64,000 nucleotides of DNA from Brevipalpus yothersi. Lineage: Eukaryota > Arthropoda > Arachnida > Trombidiformes > Tenuipalpidae. Shown here piece after piece: positions 37,573-50,490 of this stretch. The stretch covers positions 84,364 to 148,363 of the forward strand of contig QZCP01000223.1 of assembly GCA_003956705.1 (NCBI GenBank), in the 5' to 3' direction. The position numbers were made by a program, and so were the translations under genes. The notes beneath the pieces are model-generated. The model was not told where the DNA came from. It made no database searches and saw only the letters and a list, made by a program, of their open reading frames with translations. Each line of letters starts with the position of its first letter. Within the stretch, counting starts at the first letter, position 1.

Positions 37573-40534
37573 TTAAAGCCGAATAACAACTCCATTGTTG
37601 TTGGTGGATTGATTTTCTTCAGTTGGTGCTGAAACGTTAATCCTAATATCTCGATTATCAGAGGTTTCTTGTAGTTGCTGCTGTTGCTGTTGCTGTTGCA
37701 AATGTTGTGCATTTTTCTTTTCTTCAGCAATAGGATCTTCCAGAGGAGATTCATTATCCTCCTCAAATTCTCTGAGACGTGATTTCAAATCACATCCAAA
37801 TAAACACTTAACAAATCCGGCTGTGATCTGATGGAATGGAGCCTCGACCATAAGGTGAATTGCATAACCAGCTAGGCAACTCAGCATGATGATTCCAAAG
37901 GCAATTATGGTCTGTGGAAAATTTTAACAAGAAAAATTAGCATCTTACCAACAATTATCGTTCCAGCTGATGATCACTTACCAATTCAAAGTTTCGATAC
38001 TCGATAAGTGTTCGAGTGGTTAAGAAATAATACCAAATTAATATTAAATGAATAAGATAGATTTGTAAACTAAGTTTACTGAGGGTCTTGAATCCAGACC
38101 ATGAGAGAACTCGTTCAAAAGGTCCTGAAAATTTTGAGAATGAGTGTTTTAATAATCTATATTTCATACTGATTGGTGTTGAACAATTACCTTTGCTCCC
38201 GATAGTGAATTGATGAATAAGCCAGGCAAATAGTGAAACAAAAGCAACTCGGTGAAGAGCAGAGTACATGGTTGACGAAATACGGTTAGGAACTTCTTCG
38301 AAGCCATTCCATTTTTGTGTTATTAAAATAGATGAAATGCATTTGGCACTTAAAATAATCCAGATTGTAGCACGAGTAATCTGAGATAGAACAGTTAAAG
38401 ATTTGGTCAAAAAGTTGCCCAAAAAATTCACCAAAATTTCTCAGAACTTTATTAACTCACCTTACGCATGGTGGGCTTCAAGCTTCTCTTGAAGATGAAA
38501 TATCCAAGAAGAATTCCAATAAAATAGGATGAGAAGTGATTATAAGTCGCAAAATATTGTATGCTTAGATCTGATCGAGTTTGACTGAAAAATGTAAAAA
38601 TTCAAATGAGTAAAAATTTCAAATGAGTTGAGTTTTCGCTATTCTTACTTTATGTTAGGATTATTGAGCAACATTGTCGGTGGAAGATCTCGCAGATATG
38701 TCTGCAGTCCAGGAATGATTACTCCTAGTAGAACCATTACCACAGAGATTAGGACTCCGATGGTTGGTTTTTTGTGCATAATTAGAACAACCAAAAACGA
38801 TATCACTTGCAATTGGAATAAAGCACTCAAGAACCATGTGTGAGGCAAACACTGCAAATAGAAAGAATATGCATCAGTATTAATTATCATAATATTGCCA
38901 CGCACAATTGAAATAAATAATGTTGGGACTGTGTAATAAATTTTTCGGAAGCATGAAAGAAAAACAGAACTAATCAACCAAATGGGTATAATATTTCATA
39001 CAGATAGCCATAGTAAGCTAGCCATTATCGATTTCATGCTTAATTTTTCTTTAATGTTCTAGGTCAGTAGAAAATTCTACAAGGGCTATGTGGGCATATA
39101 TAAGCATAAAAATTTAGCTACTTTGCAAAATTGTTACCATGAAAAGTTATCTATGTGCCTACGATCTTGATACACCCGATATTATTATTGTGCCAAAGAT
39201 TTCTACTGGAGGACCTCTCTTTTTTGAAAGGCCTCCTGATACCGAGGAGAGAGAGAGAGACATTCCCATAATCAGAAAAGATTTTAGTTAACCATAGCAA
39301 GAGAGAAGAAAAATATTTTCTACTTTTTCGCCTCATGCCATATATCTCGAGTGATCATCTCCTCTATAATCAAGTCCACCAAATCCGAAGAGAAGAGAAA
39401 AAAGTTAGAGGCAAGGTAGCACCGTGAAGAAGCTTCACCTGAATAATCGCTAAGTATCATGATTCGGCTAATGTAAGTGTGTGTTCCTGGTAGCGTAAAT
39501 GCAAGGACATGGGCCTGATGATAGAATCATTAGGATTGCCAGGGTAAGTTCGGCTGATTTCTTCATTTTAGGCTAATGTTTGTGCGTTCCTAGGATTTCA
39601 CGAATGTTTACCCTGTTACAAGTGAATAAGAATACTCGTATTCGTGGCCACGATTTAAGCATATAGTCAATAATTTTCAATCAATCTTACACTCCAACAC
39701 GAACACACAAAGTATTATTCAGTGAGATCGGCAATTATTTTTCAACTTAATCCACCTCGACTATTCTGAGTAAATCAAGTGGAGAGAACTGACAGCAGCC
39801 CAAAAACACGATTGTATATCAAGTTGATTCGTAGCAGTCATACTCTTTGATCGATACTAGTGGTTAAATGTTACCAAAGAGAGATAGAGAGGAATAGAGT
39901 GATTTGGATGGACCATAAATCAAACAATATCGAAATCAAATCTTGTGAGGACACTAAATTCATATTCGCCCCCTAATTATATGGGACACATGGCAATCCT
40001 GTGAGCCTCTCTCTTTGGAAAATGTTTTCAAGAAGAAGAAATTATGTGAGATTCATTCTAGGGCTATGGAATATATATATTCAAGTAAGCGAAAAAATTT
40101 GAGTAATCCACAATTCACGTTGGCCTAGATGGGATCGTATGAAATGAGGCCAAATTCTATTCACAAAAACGAGAGGGAAAACTTTCTTTTTCCTGCCTCA
40201 TGGCAAAATTTTCTCCAAGTGTGAATCTTCACCACATGGAGGAGAGAGAGCACGATAAGAGGACTAGACTAATCAGTCGAAGGCCATAATTATCATGATC
40301 TATTGCCAATTTTGCCAAAGAAATTAGGTGGTTCAAGAAAAGAGAGAGAGAAAGTAGAAGACATCTATGGAAGAGAAAGATATCTCGTACTCAGGGCTTA
40401 GAAAGAGACCGAAAATGTGCTAAAAGGGAAACAGCCTCGTGAGCCTCTGGACTTAGCTATTGCTCAACATTGCAACTTCCATTTGACCCGAGAAGCAGCA
40501 GTTATTTGACGAAATTAACTGCTAAAAGGCAAAT

Positions 40535-40583
<49 letters not shown>

Positions 40584-43500
40584 TCTGGGTATGAAAGATC
40601 GAAGAGGTGGTGAGGACTGAGGCACTCCGAATTACTTGATTGCGTGGAGGGAAAAAATGCAGAGGCCTTCGCCAAAGTTGGTAGGCGCTAGTGAAATGGC
40701 TTCTCAAATTATGATTATTCCTTGTTTACTCGAATCACTGGAATCACTGGAATCACTAGAATCGATCAATCTGGAAGTTAAAAATTTAACACACATTCGT
40801 GTTGGAATGAACTTTTCTGGCTCAAACAATTCACTAGTTTTCTTCAAAATCGAACAGAGTTTCCTTTCCTTTCATAGGCAGAATTGAAGTGCTCAGTCCA
40901 TCAAATACTGTTTGATCACGATTTGAGGAGATAAATCTCCGGTATTGATCTAAGCTGATATTGAGTGATAATATTCAAGATTTGTGAATGAATTGCTGCT
41001 AGTGTGAAAGAAAAATTGGAAACAGATTGACCCAAGAGAGTGTATCAAACTTTCCAAAAAATCTGGTGAAATCTGATTTGGTATTGAATGTAAATTGAAA
41101 TTGCAAATGATCGAATGTTGCTATCTTATGGCTTAAGGCAAAACGTGCTTCGATAACTAGCACCTACTCAATTTCGGAATAATAAAATCAATACACGTGA
41201 TTGAGTGTCAAATGGACTGTTTGAACTATCGGAAAACAAAAACTTGATCGATTGATGGACATTTCATGGAAGAATGTTAAAAGACCTCCTGTTTCGATTA
41301 TATATGGTACTTGATTAAACAAAGTATAACAGATACACACACATGATCAATATCGGTCAATATATGCTAATCGTATACAAAATTTGGTCCATTTCAACAG
41401 TGCAAAAAAATGCCTAAAGCTTTTACTTTCTAAGTAAATCCAATAATCTTTGCCTTAAATCTTGACCATTATTATTACTATTACTTGGATTCTTCGATTT
41501 TTCATAATTTTTTGCTGATTTTCGATCACGCTCAAGTGGGTGAAAGTGTATTTGATCTTACCATTATACATATATCGAATGACGATCAAAAGTAGTGAGA
41601 AACAAAAATTTATCTCCAAAATCAGTCATCAAACTGTAATCGATCTTCATACTTCTCCTGTCTGAATTCTGGAATGAAAAGTTTCATGTCCTTCGTTTTC
41701 AGAGTAAATTTCACTCTCTCTCATAAACTGAATGGCCAAAAAGAAAGTGAAAGTGTCTTCACACTTGGGAAACAGACATTGATTAATTTAGCAGGTTACT
41801 ATCAGGCTGTCCAAGTTGATAGTAGATCAAAGCAGTAACCGAATTAAAGTGAATGTGTGTGTGTGTCGTTTTGGCAACTTCTTGAAAATGATTAAATTGA
41901 GAATCACATTAAACTTTACTCAAGAAAGTTCTTGAGACAAAGTAGTGGAAAAGAGCCTTGCAAAGCCATTGGCCTACCTCTCCATCTGGTTTGTGGTGTA
42001 ATTGAGAAGAAGATTAGATTTGTGTAATCAGACGTACGGAATGATGATTGTCCATTACGCCTTCAATCTTAGCTGATCGGTAAAAAGCTGGTACAGATAG
42101 ATAGATAGATAGAGCTTCTTCAGTAGGCAAAACGAATTGTATCATATTGAGTTTGAGAAAATGATCAAATTTTCGAAATAAAAAGAAGAAGAATATATTC
42201 AATTCCAAATTAACAGTAGAATATACAAGAAGAAGGATTCAAGTGCATGAAAGTCCATGATGAAAGCAAGCTGATAGAATGGATCAACAAGATTATTGAA
42301 TACATCAGCAACGTTAGTGAATTGAAAGATTGTTTATGAATGTCTCTCTTTTTCTCACTTGCCTACCTCTTCCCCATTAAGCTACTGGTCTCATCTTCGT
42401 GATTAACACTATTGTTTATCAAAAGGAATAAGGAAAATTGAGAAAGCTCTGCCTGACAAACTTTTCATTAACACACATGCAATATGTGTGTAGTGAATAT
42501 TTTTCGCAATCAAAAAGAAGATATTAGATGAAGAGAGAAAAAACGAAAGAGAAACAAAAATCAACTTACCATATCTTTTGTTGGCATCCAATTGCTGAAT
42601 AGCATTATATTGGAAGCACCATTGTGGATACATTGGTCAACAATCAAGTGTTCAGCGTTGGAAAAGATTGGCCCAGATGACCAAGACCATTGAAAAACAA
42701 CCAGAGTAATCAGTATGGCCGCAATCACGGATGGAGCGTAATATAGCCATTGTCGAATGATGAATCGGCCGAATGCTGGTGCCTTTTTTCTTTCATGGCT
42801 GGCCAACATTGAATTGGCGAATAGAAAGCCACTGTAAAAGCAAAAATTTCATCAATACATGTAATGAGATAATTGTGATTAGAAATCCGTCTTATTTGTG
42901 TGTGTAGAAATGTTATAGTTTACGAAGAATCGAATGTGTTTTTCAATTGAGCTCAATTTGAAACTCAGACATGGAAACTTCATTTACACATGTTGACCAT
43001 GAAATCTTGATGCTATTCGATATAGTTAGTCAACATGTTTGAGGTTGAAAATTCCTTTTCTTATACTTCTTCTTTCTCTTTTTCTTTCCATTCTATCAAG
43101 ATGAATTGATGGACACTTTGATAGTTCGAAAAAAAGTGTCAACATACTTTTCTGTTTCAAAGAATATTCAATCAGCATGAGATGAACGTTTCGATTTTAA
43201 CACTTTCGCGCGCTTGTGAATTGTATTCATTGAGAAAGTTTTGATCAAAGTTTTTAAGGATCCTTAATTCATGAGGATGTGTGAATGTGATTCTCACATC
43301 CTTCTCATGAATTGCATCCAATAGAACGAATATTCATTTCATGCACGAGCTTGTGAGTCTCAACCATTATCAAGTTGACGAGTATTCAGGTATATGTGTA
43401 AAACGGAATGTGTTATATGTGTATGTGATCACTTACCCGATCAAGAAGAAAAGTTCTGCCATGTAATCCCAACTGTTGAGTATGAATTGGAACATAATGG

Positions 43501-44333
43501 ATCCACCTTGAGAACGAAAATCTTGATTCAAATTTTCTGTGATAAAAAGAAAGAGAGACAACAAAGAAGAGAAAACATTTGAGGCCATGTTTTGATTAAG
43601 TGTTTTTGATGGAAAAACATTGAAGAATTGACAAGAAGAAGAAGAAGCAGAAGAAAAAAACTTCAAAGAAAAAGGGCTTCACTTGAAGCCAATTTAAATT
43701 AGATTCTTCCTTATCTGTCAATATATTAAACTTACTCAATATGTATGTGATAGGCAGGCCACCTAATTGAAATACATTCGCCACAATAAGCCAAAAAAGT
43801 GCGATAACTTGTAAGCCATGAATCCATGATAATGATCGCTTTTCACATGCTATCTTTTCCTCTCTCGCTGAACACATATCATCTTTGCCTGATTTTCCGA
43901 GCAAATTTCGAGTATTTGAGATTACTGAGAAGGCGGCAAACAAACGGCCTAAACAATTTTCTCCACTTTTACGAAGATAGGCATCGTAGGCAGTGCCTAG
44001 TATGGTCATCAGGGCAAGAACGAAGAAAATAAATCTGATGGAAGAGAGATAAAGAAAAAAAGAAGAAGATAGATATTAATTAAGATATATATATAATCAA
44101 CCGCCAAAATTATTATCATGCTTCCTGCTGGCTGCAGGTACATGTGTATGTGTGTGTATATAACAACAGATGGAAATGATTTTTTCCATACATGTATCAT
44201 CGTAATTCATCTTCATGATTCAAGTCAATAAAATAGTGGAATAGTGGACAAGAACGAGAACAATCATAACTTCTATTGATAAGCCTTTGACCTCTGATTC
44301 CATGGAGGAAATTGAATTTTTATCATGAATGAA

Positions 44334-44368
<35 letters not shown>

Positions 44369-46257
44369 TTCCTTCCTTTCTTTCTTTCTCTCTTTCTCTA
44401 CTCTCAGTGAAGCATCTTTATTATGTAATTAGTGAGTCCGATAAAAATTGCATGGATGCAGGGCAGACTGTTGGAATCTTATCATGGAGAGAGAGAGAAA
44501 GGAAAATGTGAGTTTATTCAAGCATCATGCAAGCTTTTAATTTCTTTTCTGGTCTCTGTCTGTTGGTCCATCAAGATGAAAGCAAAATGAAGGGCGAAAA
44601 AAAGTGAAAATAATCGAGATGAGATTGCAGTGTAGCTAAATTGGTCATCTTTTTTGAACCCGGAAAGTGATCTAACTCAATGGTCAGTTTTAAAAATGTA
44701 CCAAACTAAACATCGAAACACCGTAAGTATTCTGATGTTTCACGTTCAAAGTTCAACGAACTTCATACTCAGTGGCTGAGTGGACATAGATTAATTTTGT
44801 GTGTCCGGTGATCATCATTTCAGTGTGTGGTCATCAAGGGTAGTTGATGAAAATGGAGACTAATTGAGCTTAAGGTATTATGGTTAGCAATGGTCAAGTG
44901 TGAGCAATTCCCATGCAGTCAAATTGAGTTTGACTACCATAATCATCATATGTGTGTGTGTTGCGTTTTTTTCAACAAACGAGATTAACCAGGAAGACAT
45001 GCAAATGAGTAGAAAATTTAGCTAATATGACAATCTATTCGTGTCTACCATAGCAAGTGGTTAGATGAAATTTTTTTCGTGGTTCTTATTCAGGTGTATG
45101 ATAATATGTAATAACGGACAACATTGCTTTTTTCATGTCCGTTATTCTTCTAAGGCAAAATATTCTCTGCTTGGTTGTCGATGGAATGTAGCAAAAGCTT
45201 CTTTTCACGCCTCATTCAGCTAACAACAACAACAACAGCAGCAACAACCTCGGTAACAAAATACAAACTATCGAACATGTTAATGTCAAATGGACATTGA
45301 AAGAGAAGATGAGTAGATGTAAAAAAAGGGAGATCATTGGACTATGAGGTAGACCAGGATGCTGTGTGTCCATACACACACAAAAAAGTAGTCCCTTCAA
45401 GTTTGGGTGATGAATGAGGATGGATGATGGTGATAGAGATGGGTATAAGAGGTATAGACTAATCAAAGAAAGCATTATTATTATTAAGTTTGTTTGCAAA
45501 CACAAATGGCTAAGGAGGAGAGAAAGAGAGATGAAATGAATTCAATTCATTGAACCATCATGATTGGTAATATAGCCTTTTTTTCGGTTCTTTCTTTCCA
45601 CAGCAAATAGACTTTTGGGATAAGCCCACAATAGGCCCACCAGGATGGCGGAAATAGTAGTGGAAGAGAAACAAGAATAATATCGATGGTTTTAGATTTT
45701 TAGAAGAGAGAGAGAGAAAGATTAAATCTATGAAAGTCAATGCCCGTATTATATTCATTTTCTATCACTTTTTTGGAGAAAGGCTGAGAAGAGAAGAAAA
45801 AAAAATATCTTTCCAATAGATAGCTTTCAACTAGCGAGTAAAATTTTTCATCATTTTCAATAAGGAACTGATTTTCTTTCTTCTTGTGATGATAGATAGG
45901 TTGGATAATTTATGTAAATTTTGCATGACAGGCTAACACTTTTGTATGGGTTAAAATATTGAAGGTTTGGGCTCATAAAATTGAAATGCGGATGATCATT
46001 TCATCTCATGATCATCGATTGAGTACTGGTGATCAAATGCTACATACCAAATTGAATGTCTAACTGTATGTGTGTATACATATTCGAATCATGTCTTGTC
46101 TAGATGATTGCTCGTGACTCAAATTTTCTCCCCATAAGAATACGGCTATGTGTATAAATGAACACACAAACCCTAAAGATATACGGAAAGGCAAATTTTT
46201 TTGATGAGAAAAAGATTTGAAAAATGAAGAGGAAACCACTTTCCCTTCAAGTATTTC

Positions 46258-46297
<40 letters not shown>

Positions 46298-46909
46298 GCC
46301 AAATAATGTGGTAAAACCCGCTCAACATTCGAGATGAATAACAAGGTAGCATGCCCGTTGGTTAATTTTCTGGTCTCTCTCTCTCTCTCTCTCTAGGTGA
46401 TTAGTGTTTTGCATCCAAATTGACAAGGCTAACTTAAACTATCGATAGTCATCGATGCTATCTGTCTTTCAGGGGCAAATTCATGGGCTAATGGGCTGAT
46501 TGAGTGAAAAATTCAAGAGTAATCGGTCCATATTTTTTCCATCTCAATTTTGTCTTCTCTCTCCTCTTTCCATTTCTTACTGGAAAGAAATGGAAATCAC
46601 AACTCTTGATGAGCGATTTAAGTTAATCGTCGATCTCATTTGAGTAGAAGTGGTGATGAAATGTTAAGAAGAGAAATTTTCTCTCTCTTCCTCTTTTTCT
46701 CAATTGGAATTCATTCCATGAATTCCATCAATTTGATGGAATATATCACCAGAAAGTAATGGATGCAAAGAGGTTAGGAAAAATGCATTGGCGTTGAAAT
46801 ATTCAAGGAGGAAATGATTGAGATATTGAGATTGTAATCAGATGGAGGAAGAGATGGAAAGATAGAATTGACTCTTCTCTAGTCAATCAGTTCCAGTAAC
46901 TCATTTGAT

Positions 46910-46990
<81 letters not shown>

Positions 46991-47184
46991 NNNNNNNNNN
47001 NNNNNNNNNNNNNNNNNNNNNNNNNNNNNNNNNNNNNNNNNNNNNNNNNNNNNNNNNNNNNNNNNNNNNNNNNNNNNNNNNNNNNNNNNNNNNNNNNNNN
47101 NNNNNNNNNNNNNNNNNNNNNNNNNNNNNNNNNNNNNNNNNNNNNNNNNNNNNNNNNNNNNNNNNNNNNNNNNNNNNNNNNNNN

Positions 47185-47224
<40 letters not shown>

Positions 47225-50200
47225 GTATTTTCCCGCCGATTGTCTATCAAACATGCTCATCGATCAGAATCTGCAAGTGACATTGGCACAGGATGAGTTC
47301 GGCACGCCATGAGAAGGGACAAGAACCGCTTGGTGATAGAAAATAGCAAGAGAGAGAGAGAGAGAGAAGATGATAGAAAATGATTAAAAGTTCGGGGTTT
47401 AATCGACAAGAGAGAGGACTAGTGTGGAAAGGGAGAAAAAAGTTACCGTTTCGGAACGGTTTCAGCCCACTTTACTGGAAGATTGAGATTGAAAACCTTT
47501 GATCCTTCACTTGGGGCAACTGCCTAGGAATTGGCTGATTAAGCCTTACGGTTTTGCATTTCTCTTCTCTCCTCTCAGCATGATGGTTTCATTGAATGAA
47601 TCTGATATTATTCTGATGAGCCTCTTCCATCACCTTTCACTTTAAATTGAAACTCTATCTCTCTCTCCCTAATCTCCATCTCACTTCTTTTCCCATCAGA
47701 ATGGATCAGAATCAAGTCATGTAAGTGATATTCTATGCGTCATCATGAATAAGTCAACAAATAATCAGGAAGAAAACAGTGAAATAAGGAAATTCCAATG
47801 AAGTCAAAATCTACGGTACAAAACCATCTTCGCTTGATAGATTTTTGACTTTTTTCTCTCTGTAAACCTAGAAACGGAAAAATTTGTCGAAGAAATTCTT
47901 CTATTCAATTTTTCCTCTAATTTTTGCAACAGAAAACTTTTCACCACTCCTCATGCTGATTGACAAGTTGCGATCAATTTTCTTCACATACATAGCGATG
48001 AGCAATGATTTTCTTAATGTTACACACAAATTGATTGGTGAGGATCAAAAAGAACTTCTGTGGTTTTCAAATGCTAGTCAAATCATTTTTGATTCAATCA
48101 ATGGCCACTTGATAGCAGTCTTGGTGGTCATAATCTCAATGGAAGGAAGATAGACAGAGTGAAGAAAAAATTATCTCCTCCTCACAACCTGGCAAAGTCA
48201 ATGATTTCGATGGTAATGATGATCAAAAGTTTGAAGATGAATGTTCTGAATGAGAGAAGAGAGAGGAAAGGAAAGGAAAGGATTTTCTGGTTTCTATTGT
48301 GATTCCTATTTCCACAGTGTAAAAGCCATTAAGTTGGGTGCAAAAATTGCATGAGAAGAAGAAGAAAGATGGGCCATCATTCTTGTTGTTCTCGAAAAAA
48401 GTGCATTTCGGAAGATGTTGAAGAAGAAGAAGAAGAAGCAGTAAGACCAAGGTTTATAGACATGCCAAAAAAGATGAACACCATAGAGAGGCAGGTATAC
48501 ACAAGAAGGTATTCTGATGATGATGCTTCAATTACTACTCTGTATTCGACTGTAAATTGTGAATGTTGCCGATAAGCCCATGTTTCCTCTCTCTCTCTTC
48601 CTCTATGTGTGTGTGTGAAGTTTATTTGATTGTGAGAGATGTAAAAGAGCATTAACAGGGGGTTCATCATCAAAAACTCAGTGGGATCTAGTGAACAAAG
48701 GGATAGAGAACATTGACATCTTCTCTTTTTATATCTGTAAGAATGTTCGACTTGGGAGTTACTTGAAATTATTGTCAGTGTTCCACAGAAAAATTTACCA
48801 TAAGTAATGTCGTTGGCAAAATTTTTCACCTCTTTTATTTACTAATGATTGTGTATGCTTGGAAAATTTTCTCAACACAGATATACACTATCTGTACATC
48901 TTATTTTCTTATGAACCCAAAGTAATATCAACAATTACTTCATCATTTTGAGCATGAGTTGTTCATGGAAACCTTGAAATCTTTTCGAAGAAGGAGAGAT
49001 GTATAAGAAAAAGTAGAAGAAGTACAAGAAGAAGAAAATGTATAAGAAAGAAGGAGAACGTAAAAACTAGCCGGACGAAGTTAATGAATTGAAATGAGGA
49101 AACAAGTTGATGAGCAATGAGTAAGGAGAGGATTGCGTGAAGATAGTGAACAATCCAGCAAGAATGTAGCATTTTTTTGGAAGATGGAAATACTTTGCCT
49201 TCTCCTCTTCTTCTTTTTCCATTGATAATCATCATTATAAATGGTCACTCTACTAGTTCAATAGCAAAATATTACCAAGACCTTTTAACTGTTAATACTA
49301 TTATGATTACATTTTGGGAATTCAATAGTAATAGTAGGCCTCATTCGAATGACCCCACACCTGCTTGCATGGTATAAAGTATCAGAAAGAAAGAGAAAGG
49401 AAGAGAGAGAGAGAGAAAAGTTTTCTTTCGGCTACCTACCGGTGAGGTCAGTTTGATCAAGACAAGAATTGATAAACTTTCATGATAATACAATCACGAG
49501 CAATTGAGATAAATTAATCTCTTCTATCAACATAGACATGAAGAATGTACACAGGACATTGGATAGGAGCAAGGAGTAGGATTGGTTCATCTACATTCCC
49601 TACTTTATTCTCTGTGGCTATGGTTAACTTTTCTCTTTTCTTTTAACCATGATTACCTCTCTCTTTCTAGAAGCAAGTGAAAAAGGAACACATCATAAAG
49701 CAAAAGGAGAGCTGAAAAGAGATGGAAAAAGTGTGTGTGTATGTGCAATAGCGAGAGTGAAACCAAAAACAGCCTCAGGCTATAAGCAACAATTTTTCAA
49801 CTTTTTTTTTTGCTTCTCTCTTCTTCCTCACCCAACAAGAGTGTGTGTGTGTGTCTGTATATTACCTGTATATACCTGTACACTCGTGTGTGAGTAACTC
49901 AATACTTGATCTCAGCGTATGAGACTTTCCTCTCTCTCTCTCTCTCTCTCTTACTATCGAGAATGGTAAAGCTTTGAGGAGGATAAAAAAGTAGATCCTT
50001 AATCGTGAGGATTTAGAAAAATATCGAAGTAATATCGTTTTATCCCACTAATTTGCCACTAACATGTACATGTGTATATGTATGTGAAAAATGAAAGTGA
50101 GCGAAAATATCATCAAGGGTCTTCGCCTTGGATTGCAGCCGAGCGATGAGCCGAGATTGGGGAAAGTCCAGTCCACAATGGTCAGCGACCTGGCCGCTAA

Positions 50201-50436
50201 AATAGTAGGTTTCCACCGAGACTCTCATTCCATTGGATTAACGTGTAAAAGTAACACTTGAAAATTTTTCTCTCTTTTAACATTCAACAAAAATTGACAA
50301 GTGAATGCAGCAAATTACTGTAGCTTCTATCTATTCCACAGGATCATTATACATTAAGGCCACGATCAGAAAAGTTTGAATTGTAAACAAAAAGATTTTC
50401 GCGTAAACCTTAAGATTTGTGAGAGTGTGATCTTGT

Positions 50437-50490
<54 letters not shown>

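Noticed and set aside
37955..38434. Single 159-residue open frame as one exon of the NRF-type gene
   Set aside because: It runs straight through a 66-nt phase-1 intron (38125-38190) whose removal restores the family sequence; it also includes intron bases at both ends.
40728..40767. Three 9-bp GAATCACTG tandem units
   Set aside because: It is a minor intronic tandem repeat without further structure.
47884..48153. Plus-strand frame with hydrophobic character in the 7-kb intron
   Set aside because: It starts at a non-ATG codon, has no domain, and no splice partner was found.
50040..50228. A further coding exon of the NRF-type gene in the 7-kb intron
   Set aside because: Exon 51103-51010 joins exon 44034-43736 directly in phase 2 and continues the family sequence, leaving no room for it.
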